This document shows positions 1-7,293 of a DNA stretch of 16,048 bases, one piece after another. Source of the stretch: CAZZKG01 sp964654825 (GTDB lineage Bacteria > Gemmatimonadota > CAZMKB01); contig CAZZKG010000071.1 in the NCBI GenBank assembly GCA_964654825.1, forward strand, positions 1-16,048. The letters run 5' to 3'. Every line of letters starts with the position of its first letter. Within the stretch, counting starts at the first letter, position 1. The position numbers and the translations under genes are program-made. The notes beneath the pieces are model-generated. The model searched no databases. It was given only the letters and a program-made list of their open reading frames with translations, and was not told the DNA's origin.

Positions 1-182
1 ACGGCAACACATCCACACTGCAGAACCCCAGTCACACATACAGCAACACTGGAACTTACACAGTCACACTCGATGTCTCAAACAGCTACGGGGCGGATAC
101 AAAGATTCGTACCGACTATATCACAGTCTCGCATGCGCCGCCTACAGCGTACGATGGTTCTTCTCTGCGGAGAACTCCTTGA
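1..182 (+). CDS. C-terminal end of a PKD-domain secreted or surface protein (partial)
   Basis: This is an open frame entering from the left edge (first full codon at base 3) and ending at TGA 180-182, leaving 59 residues. The visible residues include the pattern HTYSNTGTYTVTLDVSN followed by an ITV strand. This is the classic last part of a PKD (polycystic kidney disease) beta-sandwich, where a Y-x-x-x-G-x-Y-x-V-x-L-x-V core precedes the last strand. A short tail rich in Pro, Ser and Arg follows, with no recognisable sorting domain. PKD modules are known from secreted bacterial enzymes and adhesins, so the full protein is probably extracellular, but its catalytic or binding part lies outside the window. 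The gene converges on the radical SAM gene with only 46 bases between stops and no clear terminator there. Confidence 0.8.
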   Translation, partial: GNTSTLQNPSHTYSNTGTYTVTLDVSNSYGADTKIRTDYITVSHAPPTAYDGSSLRRTP

Positions 183-228
183 TTAGCGGATGTAGGAGAG
201 GCGAATCTCGTGCCAGGCCATGGAGAGA

Positions 229-2154
229 TCAGCTGTAGGTGGCGAGCATGCCACCCAGAGAGGAAAGTTCCCCTGTTCGGGGAAGGACGACGTGGATGCG
301 ATCGTAGAACTCCTTGAGTTCAGCGCCGAACCGATCTACCAACTCTTTTTCGACTTTTACCAGATGGGCAAGATCAAGGACGACCTTATCCTCTGTGTCC
401 TTGAGAGCCGTCCGCAGATCATCCAGCAGTTTGCCGATGTCTTCCAGCAGCAACTCTCCTTCAACTCGGACCCAGACAATCGACTCAGGCCGCAATTCTA
501 CCGATATCTTGAGATCAGCAGAGTCCACGCTCTTCAGACAACGCCACGCACGGGCGGGTAATGATTCCTCTGCTAACCGATAGGTATGCCTGGTGAGCCC
601 TGGATGCTGAAAGAGACCGAATTTCAAGGCCAGCCCGGTCCATGACGCCAGTCCAAGCGCTCCAAGCGACTCGGCCCTCTGACGCAACGACGGCTTACCA
701 AGGCTCTGGTGGATCTGGTCCTCGAGCGAAGACATCCATTGTCGTGCCTCTGCGTTGGGTCCAAACAGTTTCCCCGACAGGAAAACCGGATAGACCTCCT
801 TTATCTTCCTCGCGAAATAGTCGGCCTTTTTGCGGAAGTACGGGTTTGGATCGTCTTTCAACTTGAGATATCCGAGGTACCAGGTCTCTATTGATCTGAA
901 TATGGATGGGCCGAGACGCTTAAAGTCTTCCTGAAAGCAGTACTCCTGCGCGGCCTCGATCTGCTCGCGGCTCATCACCGGGTGCTTTACCATCGACGTA
1001 AACCCCGTGCAGTTTCGGAAATAATGCTCGCGATCATCGGCCAGATCCCGGTGCATCAGCTTTTCATCCATAACTCGATCGTAAAAAGGAGTGCCGAACA
1101 TGGGTCCATAGATCAGGAACTGTGTATATGAGGGCCGCAGCGCCAGCAATCCCGAGAGTTCCTCTTCTATTATTTCGGGGGTCTGGTAAGGAAATCCCAC
1201 GATCATCGACGCGAGAATGCTTATGCCATGTTCACGCAGCTCTCTGAACAGTTCACCGACCGGCCTCCCTTTCTGCTTCCCAAATCCGGAGCGTGTTCCC
1301 TCATAACCAATCCAGAAGCCGTCAATACCCATCTCCAGGATCTCATTAACAGTGTAGCGGCTCAGCGCACGTACACTCGCGAAAGCAAAGATAGAGAGGG
1401 GCCGTCCCCCCTCCTGCACGCAGTCCCTGAATTCCAGCGCCCTCTTCCTGTTGAGCAGGAAGTCTTCATCCAGAATGGTAATGGACATCCCGGGTTCTAT
1501 GTCATCATATCTCTCGATGACTCGATAGATGTCCCTTCCGGTGGGCAGGAGCTTTATATGTTTGCGCTTGAAGAAGTGTGATGTGCAGCAGAAGTCGCAT
1601 CCGTTCGGGCATCCAAGCCCCGCGAAGACCATGCCGGTCCTCGACACCTCCCGACTGAACACCTTAAGGCGGCTTATGATAGTCGGATGGCGATAAGGCA
1701 TCGATATCTCAGGCTCACCGAGCAGATGCCTCATAAAAGCCACGCCTTCTCCGCGGCATATGTAGTCCGAGTACGGTTCGAGAATCTCATCCGACAGCAC
1801 CGAGCCATAACCACCCAGGATCACCTTCGATGAAGGGGAGTGCTCACGAACTATTGCCACGACCTCTTTCATACGGTGAAAGGTGGCCATTACGAACGGC
1901 AACCCGACATAGTCATAGCCCTTCTTCAGTTCGCGGACCAGTTCCCTTTTCGATGGATACTGCAGGACTGTCGTGGGTGTTTCGAGGTTCTCTGCTATGT
2001 ATTCGAGCGAGAACTGAATGTGGTTGGCGCGCGGGCCAAAGAGCCCCTGTGCCCGGGTGATCTGGCCATGGAGGAGTTCATAGCCGACACTGGGACCATC
2101 GCCGTAACGCTCGCCCAGCGGTCGGCATATGCTGGTCAGAAGTAGTTTTTTCAT
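229..2154 (-). CDS. B12-binding-type radical SAM protein with C-terminal STAS-like domain
   Basis: The product has 641 residues. Residues 1-150 look like the Rossmann-type cobalamin-binding region of B12 radical SAM proteins (VGLPFVMATFHRMKEVV, then VILGGYGSVLSDEIL and YICRGEG), but no DxHxxG cobalamin-ligand motif is visible, so B12 may be bound base-off without a protein ligand, or not at all. The radical SAM core begins near residue 175 with C182-x3-C186-x2-C189, the [4Fe-4S] ligands, followed by an extra C190; later core elements are ITILDEDFLLN and WIGYEGTRSG. Residues about 548-626 form an alternating beta/alpha unit (VWVRVEGELLLEDIGKLLDD, then KVVLDLAHLV) resembling a STAS domain. ATG 2154 is the only sensible start, although its Shine-Dalgarno is weak. 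The gene has its own strong promoter. The substrate cannot be deduced; methylation or C-C bond chemistry on a lipid or peptide is typical for the family. Confidence 0.88.
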   Translation of the reverse strand: MKKLLLTSICRPLGERYGDGPSVGYELLHGQITRAQGLFGPRANHIQFSLEYIAENLETPTTVLQYPSKRELVRELKKGYDYVGLPFVMATFHRMKEVVAIVREHSPSSKVILGGYGSVLSDEILEPYSDYICRGEGVAFMRHLLGEPEISMPYRHPTIISRLKVFSREVSRTGMVFAGLGCPNGCDFCCTSHFFKRKHIKLLPTGRDIYRVIERYDDIEPGMSITILDEDFLLNRKRALEFRDCVQEGGRPLSIFAFASVRALSRYTVNEILEMGIDGFWIGYEGTRSGFGKQKGRPVGELFRELREHGISILASMIVGFPYQTPEIIEEELSGLLALRPSYTQFLIYGPMFGTPFYDRVMDEKLMHRDLADDREHYFRNCTGFTSMVKHPVMSREQIEAAQEYCFQEDFKRLGPSIFRSIETWYLGYLKLKDDPNPYFRKKADYFARKIKEVYPVFLSGKLFGPNAEARQWMSSLEDQIHQSLGKPSLRQRAESLGALGLASWTGLALKFGLFQHPGLTRHTYRLAEESLPARAWRCLKSVDSADLKISVELRPESIVWVRVEGELLLEDIGKLLDDLRTALKDTEDKVVLDLAHLVKVEKELVDRFGAELKEFYDRIHVVLPRTGELSSLGGMLATYS

Positions 2155-2282
2155 ACGCTATTCCATATAAGTCCTGTAAAGGGTTCAGTCCCTTCTTCTA
2201 TCGTGATAGGACAACAGCGAAGAGCTGGAGATCACTATCCAGGTGTGAAACAGGGACACAAGTGACATCTGTATTGAGGGTG

Positions 2283-2311
2283 ATTATACAAATCTGAGGC
2301 AACAATGTCAA
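2283..2311 (-). promoter_or_regulatory. Perfect-consensus sigma70 promoter of the radical SAM gene
   Basis: On the minus strand TTGACA (2306-2311) and TATAAT (2283-2288) are separated by exactly 17 bases, so both hexamers match the housekeeping consensus fully. The predicted start of transcription is near 2276, giving a leader of about 120 bases before ATG 2154. That leader holds a small 5-bp hairpin (2179-2194) but no recognisable riboswitch. The -35 box overlaps the end of the doubtful ORF 2308-2706. Confidence 0.85.
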
Positions 2312-2706
2312 GCGTTGCTGTTGATCTCCAGACAGGCGAGATGCGCTTGAGTGCGCCATGAAGCAGCCACAGTGCGGGCTGGCAGGCGGGAATACATCGA
2401 TGCGGCAACATGAAACAGGGCGAAGGCGAGGTTCACCACATCCGTCTCCGAGCTCTCCGTGATTGCAATAACATCTTCATCCATGCATGGATTCTGATCG
2501 AGTGAGTCGAGCGACGTGCAGCCGAAGATCTCGCGGCGACCCGGTACAAACCTGGTAATTGTGTTGTCGAAGAACCCGGTAAACCACACGGACCCCTTTT
2601 CATCGTCGGTGTCATGGCAGGTCCTTTCGTCCCGGTGTACATCTCCGAGCATATCAACCTGTGCTGCCAGTAGAGGTCGGACCGCGGCGTCAGTCCAGCG
2701 GTTCAC
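2308..2706 (-). CDS. Doubtful ORF or decayed gene remnant, unknown function
   Basis: The frame is open from just after a stop at 2749-2751; the first conventional start is GTG 2704-2706, giving 132 residues, and no well-spaced Shine-Dalgarno sits in front of it. The translation is unusual, with several Cys and mixed composition, but has protein-like stretches such as FTGFFDNTITRFVPG and VVNLAFALFHVAASMYSRL, the latter a plausible amphipathic or hydrophobic helix. No family was recognised. A faint resemblance of AAQVDMLGD to the DM-x-G motif of M28 peptidases is not enough for a call. A terminator lies just upstream, and the next gene's -35 box overlaps its stop, so it lacks an obvious promoter. 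It may be a chance ORF or the 3' remnant of a degraded gene. Confidence 0.25.
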   Translation of the reverse strand: MNRWTDAAVRPLLAAQVDMLGDVHRDERTCHDTDDEKGSVWFTGFFDNTITRFVPGRREIFGCTSLDSLDQNPCMDEDVIAITESSETDVVNLAFALFHVAASMYSRLPARTVAASWRTQAHLACLEINSNA

Positions 2707-2763
2707 CAGCTCGTTCTTCAGGGCCGTCCCTCCGACAGAATATCCGATTCAGCCGTTGAAAAC

Positions 2764-2783
2764 AAAAAACCGGGTTACCCCGG
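2764..2783 (-). terminator. Rho-independent terminator after the 190-residue gene
   Basis: Read on the minus strand, CCGGG (2783-2779) and CCCGG (2774-2770) form a GC-only 5-bp stem with a 4-base loop, followed at once by six T residues (2769-2764) and then GTT. It lies about 50 bases past the TAA at 2832-2834 and so ends transcription of the 2832-3404 gene. Confidence 0.8.
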
Positions 2784-2831
2784 CATTCTGCGACAATCGT
2801 CATCCAGTTCTCGGTATTCATCAGCTATACA

Positions 2832-3404
2832 TTATAAGTCCAGAGGTCGCTCCCAATCATCCAGACCGGAGTAAAAGTTTCCCCAGTTCTCCTCGTCCTC
2901 CAGCTCCTCGAGAAATTCCAGCTCCCGGTTCAACTCCTCCTCGTCATCCGCGTCCCCCATCATCGACAGCTCGTGCAGTACAAAAGAGTTCGTCTTGTCT
3001 TCGAGGAACTTTCGGAAGTGGGCTCTCAGCTTCGTTTCAACGTCCTTGAACGCGCATTCGGAAGAGAGGTCGAAGAGTTCATCAACCCTCGACTCGGCCT
3101 GTTTCTTCTTGTCGTGAAGCATCTGGATAAGGCCTTCGGGGGCATTTATCGATTCGAGTCGCCTGATCTGCTTCCTGTAAATCTCGTTGACCAGCTCAGC
3201 CTCTTCCAGGAGGACTCTCTTGAGACTCGCGACCATTCTCTGGCCGAGATATGGATATTCCTCAGAGAGGCTCAGCATGAAGAAGCCCATGCGATAGAAT
3301 GACCATTCGATAGTGAGGGCGTGATGTTCCAGCTCTCTGATCCTCAGTTTGAGGAACCGGAGCTTTCGCTCATTCTCACGCCTTCCTTCAGACCGATTCG
3401 ACAT
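2832..3404 (-). CDS. Small acidic helical protein of unknown function
   Basis: The product has 190 residues. ATG 3402-3404 was chosen because GGAGG lies 7 bases upstream; an in-frame earlier start would add 23 residues without a better site. Residues 1-25 are strongly basic (RRENERKLRFLKLRIREL). Residues 26-145 are predicted to be almost all helix, with heptad-like spacing (LKRVLLEEAELVNEIYRKQIRRL). Residues 150-190 are an acidic tail rich in Asp and Glu that ends with aromatic residues (NWGNFYSGLDDWERPLDL). There is no signal peptide or membrane segment, so it is likely cytoplasmic. It stands alone, with its own promoter and terminator. No family was recognised. An acidic tail with aromatic end residues could bind a basic surface or partner protein, but that is only a guess. 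Confidence 0.72.
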   Translation of the reverse strand: MSNRSEGRRENERKLRFLKLRIRELEHHALTIEWSFYRMGFFMLSLSEEYPYLGQRMVASLKRVLLEEAELVNEIYRKQIRRLESINAPEGLIQMLHDKKKQAESRVDELFDLSSECAFKDVETKLRAHFRKFLEDKTNSFVLHELSMMGDADDEEELNRELEFLEELEDEENWGNFYSGLDDWERPLDL

Positions 3405-3520
3405 AGCAGATCCTCCAGTAAAGACCTTTTTCCAGCCTCGTGGATACAACTCTGGAGGAACAACCCGGACCACGGATTTGCGGTCTGCAGGGAAGTTCTC
3501 TCCTCGAATCGTGACAGCTT

Positions 3521-3549
3521 ATACTAACATGCCAGACGAAAAAAATCAA
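3521..3549 (-). promoter_or_regulatory. Candidate sigma70 promoter of the 190-residue gene
   Basis: On the minus strand TTGATT (3544-3549) and TAGTAT (3521-3526) are 17 bases apart; each matches 4 of 6 consensus bases. A run of T follows the -35 box. The spacing is ideal but the hexamers are only moderate. Confidence 0.45.
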
Positions 3550-3671
3550 GCATTCAGCGCGTGGTTTTCCTTCCGGCCAGGCCACTGAGTCTCGCATGCA
3601 ATCGGAATTATGATGTCCTCAAAAAGCGTCACCATGTTCGAGAAGTGGGTCGCATGAGCCCGGAATTGAAG

Positions 3672-3701
3672 CTGACAACACATAATATACCACTTTATAT
3701 T
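3672..3701 (+). promoter_or_regulatory. Candidate sigma70 promoter of the FN3 lipoprotein gene
   Basis: CTGACA (3672-3677) and TATATT (3696-3701), 18 bases apart, each match 5 of 6 consensus bases in an AT-rich stretch. Transcription would begin near 3708, about 190 bases before the start codon. Confidence 0.45.
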
Positions 3702-3895
3702 ACCACCATTACAAATTGATACCATGCAAGTTATATCATTGCCAGTTCTACGCGATGTCCGCCGCGCCTCTGGCACGGGTGTTGCTTTCTATTCAATCAC
3801 ATGAGATGCGAAAACCGCGTGTCACACAGGAATCTGGATGTCTGCTCCGGCGGTGTAAGGCGTGGTTATGGACAATGATGATGGAGGATCGACAA

Positions 3896-4741
3896 ATGAG
3901 AAATAGAGACGCACTCCTGCCTGCTCTGCTCCTGCTCTTTTTCATATTCGTTGTTCTGGCTTCCGGCTGCAGTGATGATAACGATGTCCCTCAGGCAGCC
4001 TCCGTTGACACGACAGCACCATCCGCCCCGACGGGGTTCCACAGCACGACGGGAGATGGCTTCGTCACTCTTTCCTGGGACCACAACCAGGAGTCGGATC
4101 TTGATGCGTACAACGTCTACTATAGTTTCGACGACGTCGAGTTTCTACTGACGGCTACCACTGCCGACAACAACTACGTGGACATGGATGTCCGAAACGG
4201 GGAGACGTACTTCTATGCCGTCACTGCCTTTGATGTCAGTGGGAACGAAAGCTCTCTCACCATGGAGTCTGTCTACGACACGCCGAGACCGACCGGTTAT
4301 GACGCGCAGTTGATCAGCAACGCGACCGATCCATCCCACAGCGCGTTCAGTTTCCTTCTTGCCACCGATACCGGCAGCGGGGTTACGGCAAGCGGCGATC
4401 CGAAGACAGATTTTTTCTTTCAGATAGATTCCGGGAATGGTTCAAGGCTTCTATATGGGGGGAACACGGGATCGAGGAATACATGGATCATCGACATGGG
4501 CACCACGTCCGGACTCAGTGACGTCGATTACGCCCCCGAAACAAGTGACCCGGGATGGGTCATGAACGGCCCAGTATCCCTCGTCGTGAATCACACATTC
4601 GTTCTCCAGACCGAAGAAGGAAATTACGCGCAGGTGCGTGTCACAAATGTGGTCGACGAATATATGATCTTCGACTGGGCTTACCAGCTCGACCCCTACA
4701 ACAGGGAACTCGCGCCTTCCGTGCAGAGAAGAAAGGAATAA
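3896..4741 (+). CDS. FN3-domain lipoprotein with HmuY-like C-terminal domain
   Basis: ATG 3896 was chosen because GGAGG lies 8 bases upstream and the product then begins with a proper lipoprotein signal: MRNRD, a hydrophobic core, and LASGC with Cys at residue 25. Ser at +2 favours the outer membrane. The product has 281 residues. Residues about 41-126 form one fibronectin type III domain (APSAPTGF start, VTLSWD, LDAYNVYYS, YFYAVTAFDVSGNES). Residues about 133-268 form a second domain with TDFFFQ, a GNYAQVRVTNV strand and a final FDWAYQ strand. This order of strands resembles the HmuY family, whose Porphyromonas gingivalis member binds haem, but the haem-ligand histidines cannot be placed here. 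A role as a surface ligand-binding lipoprotein is inferred. It is a single gene convergent with the long operon, with 29 bases between stops and no terminator seen. Confidence 0.82.
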   Translation: MRNRDALLPALLLLFFIFVVLASGCSDDNDVPQAASVDTTAPSAPTGFHSTTGDGFVTLSWDHNQESDLDAYNVYYSFDDVEFLLTATTADNNYVDMDVRNGETYFYAVTAFDVSGNESSLTMESVYDTPRPTGYDAQLISNATDPSHSAFSFLLATDTGSGVTASGDPKTDFFFQIDSGNGSRLLYGGNTGSRNTWIIDMGTTSGLSDVDYAPETSDPGWVMNGPVSLVVNHTFVLQTEEGNYAQVRVTNVVDEYMIFDWAYQLDPYNRELAPSVQRRKE

Positions 4742-4770
4742 CGTTCCAGGTCTGCCAGTCGAGTCTTTCC

Positions 4771-5706
4771 CTACAATCCGTGTCTTTTCAAGGCAGGGTC
4801 GATCAGCCACAGCCAGTCGTCCAGGAGAAACTCTAAGCGTATCGCGAGAAGCGCTATTCTACCCATCACCGTGTAGCCGAACGCCGCCCCGAATGTAACC
4901 ATAAGGAACCATATCCCCAGCTTTGCTGTCTTGCCCACGAAACCCTTATGCTCGATAGAGAAGAAGAAATATACGAGCGAGGAGAGAACTCCCACGATCA
5001 GAATCAGGTTCTTCACGGAATCCCAGAAAATGAAGGCGCCTCCCGCATCCGTCGCCCAGATGGTCACAATCGAGTTTCGTATCTGACTGAGGAAGTCCGC
5101 GTGCATGAATCCCATAAGTCGGATTCCCGCAGTGGTTCCGATGATGAACGCGAGGGGCCAGCGGCTTATCCAGGAACCCCTGGGAGAGAGCCTCCAGATG
5201 AGCATGACACCCAGGATAAGCGGGATCGCGTAGAGGACCTCCGCCTTGACATCGAGCCCCGGCATTGCCCAACTCTTTATCCAATCGGGAAACAGCTTGC
5301 CGAGGAGGTTCGGAACGATAGTCGTCCAGAACCCGACGACCATCCAGTATGCGGCCGAGACTCCGACGACAACAGCTTCGGCGATCTTGTAAAAGACGTT
5401 GTCCTTATAGAGGAAAGACATGATAAAGAGCGTGAAGAACGCGGCGACCCAGAGACCAACCGTCCTCCAGAAGCTGAGCTGGTATTCATTCTGGTCTGGA
5501 TTCGCAGCGGTGGCCTCGTAATAATCGCGGGGGTCCGCGTTTGCATAGGTCATCCAGCGATGGTCCGGATTCGGGTCGTCTGCATTTACCTCCACCGCTC
5601 TGACATAGGCCTTGCCCATCCCATCCTCGGTGAAGACCGACCGACCGATCAGAAATAATCCTCCCAGGACAAATAGCGCTGTCCAGATCAATGATCCGTT
5701 TTTCAT
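4771..5706 (-). CDS. Polytopic inner-membrane protein, last gene of the DUF6754/MutL-like operon
   Basis: The product has 311 residues, with about seven predicted membrane segments near 5-22, 80-99, 107-128, 155-171, 182-200, 230-249 and 262-287. Between the first and second lies a hydrophilic loop of about 57 residues rich in Asp, Asn and Pro, probably extracytoplasmic. Conserved-looking polar points inside membrane segments include GTTAGIRLMGF and ATDAGGAFIFWD. The start overlaps the previous stop as ATGA (5703-5706), with GGGAGG 7 bases ahead, so translation is coupled. No named family was recognised; possible roles are a channel or a scaffold for the upstream partners. It has no ATP-binding or transporter signature motif. 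Confidence 0.8.
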   Translation of the reverse strand: MKNGSLIWTALFVLGGLFLIGRSVFTEDGMGKAYVRAVEVNADDPNPDHRWMTYANADPRDYYEATAANPDQNEYQLSFWRTVGLWVAAFFTLFIMSFLYKDNVFYKIAEAVVVGVSAAYWMVVGFWTTIVPNLLGKLFPDWIKSWAMPGLDVKAEVLYAIPLILGVMLIWRLSPRGSWISRWPLAFIIGTTAGIRLMGFMHADFLSQIRNSIVTIWATDAGGAFIFWDSVKNLILIVGVLSSLVYFFFSIEHKGFVGKTAKLGIWFLMVTFGAAFGYTVMGRIALLAIRLEFLLDDWLWLIDPALKRHGL

Positions 5707-6578
5707 GACCGGCCCTCCCGTTTCTTCTCTACGAAATAGATAATGTTCGCCATAACAATCAACAGTATGATCAGGATATGAGCCACGAGCTGAGGACCCA
5801 TACGACGCCTTGCCTCCAGATACTTAGGATCAGGAGAATCGCCGCCATACTTGTCAATGACCAGTTTCTCGTACTCGGCGGCACCCTTGATGGCGCCCAG
5901 GAGACCCGGCAACTGCTCCGGGATATAAGGGTAGAGGAGCGGCGCCTGGACACCGGTGCACCCGGCTACGATCCTTATCTTGTCGGGATAGGGAGTGGCC
6001 GCATATTGCACCCACTCTTTGGTTCCGGCATAACCGGCACTGACATTTACAGTCAGCTTGAAGTCCTGAACGCTCTCAATGCCGGCCATCATAGGTATAT
6101 CGTCGACGCTCGTCCCCCTGTCGTCCGTCGTGTAGAGCTCACGCAGGTCGGTCACTATTACCTTTATGACCCCCTCGTTACCGGGCTTGAAGCCGAGGCT
6201 CATGTAGTCTGTGCCGTACTTCATCCACGGGAAATCCGAGCTGATCACTCTCGCGATCGCGTCGTCAATCATCTGTGGACCTACGGGCCAGAGTGCCATA
6301 AAATAGATCTTGAGCTTTTTCTCACAGCAATGCCGGACGAACGCGGTGGCCATCGGACCCAGCTCGCCTTCGCTGGCCGGATCGAAGTCGAAGGAGAGGA
6401 GAATTGGATCTCCCTGATTGAGTGCCTCGATCTCATTAAAGACATTCATGGAGAGTATGGTCGGGACCTCGGGGAAGGTCTTACCGGTCTTTCCGATTAT
6501 GTAGATCGGTATGGTCACAGAGAGGAACATGAGCAGGAATATCCATCGCTTGTCCAGATTCTTCAAGAAATCAAACAT
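5703..6578 (-). CDS. Two-helix membrane protein with large alpha/beta domain between the helices
   Basis: The product has 291 residues. Membrane helices are at about 12-29 and 263-283, leaving about 230 residues between them on one side of the membrane, most likely outside the cytoplasm because the N-terminus and C-terminus are both basic (LKNLDKRW and EKKREGRS). The central domain alternates strands and helices: DPILLSFDFDP, a helix ending in VRHCCEKK, KIYFMALWPVG, then VIKVIVTDLRELYT and DKIRIVAGCTGVQAP. This looks like a Rossmann-like sandwich. Cys84-Cys85 and Cys207 are present. GGAGGAG lies 6 bases before the ATG, and the previous stop is 3 bases upstream. No known family was recognised. 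Its position between two polytopic proteins suggests it is the sensor or substrate-facing part of the complex (inference). Confidence 0.8.
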   Translation of the reverse strand: MFDFLKNLDKRWIFLLMFLSVTIPIYIIGKTGKTFPEVPTILSMNVFNEIEALNQGDPILLSFDFDPASEGELGPMATAFVRHCCEKKLKIYFMALWPVGPQMIDDAIARVISSDFPWMKYGTDYMSLGFKPGNEGVIKVIVTDLRELYTTDDRGTSVDDIPMMAGIESVQDFKLTVNVSAGYAGTKEWVQYAATPYPDKIRIVAGCTGVQAPLLYPYIPEQLPGLLGAIKGAAEYEKLVIDKYGGDSPDPKYLEARRRMGPQLVAHILIILLIVMANIIYFVEKKREGRS

Positions 6579-6581
6579 GGC

Positions 6582-7280
6582 TCACTCCTCCCCTGACCCG
6601 AGATAGGACCGATCAACACCCAGCAGAACCTTCAACGACGTGGACGCAATGCCGAGTGCGATACCTATCATAATGGCCCTGTTTCCGGCGGTGTTGAAAA
6701 CGCTCATGATGGTGATGGTGAGGTTCTCGATCCTGAGTCCATTCAGGGAGTCGGGAAGCCAGCTCGTGAGAAACACTCCGGCAAAGGTCCTGCCGAGAAG
6801 GATGATAAAGGCCGTGCCGAGCAGCAGAATAGCCTCTATGTTCTTCGCCCGAAAGGCGCGAAACGCTGCCGAGGCGATATAGAAGGCGAGCATTGCAAAC
6901 ATCGTAGCGGTCAGCGGCTTGAACGCGTATTCGTACAGCCACCAGAAAGGACTGCCGAGTTCCCTGTAGTTTCCCGCATTCAGGAACTCCGGGTACATCG
7001 GATTTGGATTGACACCGATCTTTCCCAGACCGACGATAAGGGTCAGCAGAAAGGCGAGGACAGTGATGGCTGAATACGCCCAACCCGCTCTCCTGTCCGA
7101 GACCTTCTTCAAGTGGATCTTCAGCAGATTGCCCCCCCCGAGGACGAAGGCTATGGCTGCGAGTATGTCAAACCAGATAGCTGCGACTTCACCCCACCCC
7201 TCTGTCGCCGGGATGAAGTAGGCAACGATCAGCACGAACCCTCCCAGAGCGGTTATTATCAGTGGTACGGTGCGTTTCAT
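6582..7280 (-). CDS. Polytopic inner-membrane protein of the DUF6754/MutL-like operon
   Basis: The product has 232 residues with about six predicted membrane segments near 5-23, 34-55, 67-86, 120-141, 147-172 and 200-219. A loop of about 30 residues after the third segment (NPNPMYPEFLNAGNYRELG) is polar and aromatic. AAGGAG overlaps the stop of the previous gene and lies 9 bases before ATG 7280, a good start signal; the intergenic distance is 13 bases. A small run of charged residues (HLKKVSDRR) after segment two would be cytoplasmic. No family was recognised. Small integral proteins paired with larger soluble ATPases often form the membrane base of a complex, which is the working idea here. 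Confidence 0.78.
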   Translation of the reverse strand: MKRTVPLIITALGGFVLIVAYFIPATEGWGEVAAIWFDILAAIAFVLGGGNLLKIHLKKVSDRRAGWAYSAITVLAFLLTLIVGLGKIGVNPNPMYPEFLNAGNYRELGSPFWWLYEYAFKPLTATMFAMLAFYIASAAFRAFRAKNIEAILLLGTAFIILLGRTFAGVFLTSWLPDSLNGLRIENLTITIMSVFNTAGNRAIMIGIALGIASTSLKVLLGVDRSYLGSGEE

Positions 7281-7293
7281 CTGCGACGGCTCC

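Larger units (their letters stand above)
3405..3895. other. Divergent intergenic region with two candidate promoters
   Basis: These 490 bases separate the minus-strand 190-residue gene from the plus-strand FN3 lipoprotein. Apart from the two promoter candidates and the Shine-Dalgarno sites at each end (GGAGG at 3883-3887 for the plus gene), nothing coding was supported; open frames here lack start signals. Both genes would have long leaders, roughly 110 and 190 bases, with no recognisable riboswitch. Confidence 0.5.

Noticed and set aside
2516..3049. Plus-strand open frame of 177 codons
   Set aside because: It runs antisense across the terminator and the well-supported 190-residue gene, is rich in Pro, Ser and Arg like a shadow frame, and has no start signal.
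3716..3739. Promoter from TTGATA and TATCAT
   Set aside because: Only 12 bases separate the hexamers, too few for sigma70; the pair at 3672-3701 is better spaced.
4948..5658. Plus-strand open frame of 236 codons
   Set aside because: It is antisense to a clear polytopic membrane protein and has the charged composition expected of the complement of hydrophobic codons.
5778..6596. Plus-strand open frame of 272 codons
   Set aside because: It is the antisense shadow of the two-helix membrane protein, which has a good Shine-Dalgarno and coupled neighbours.
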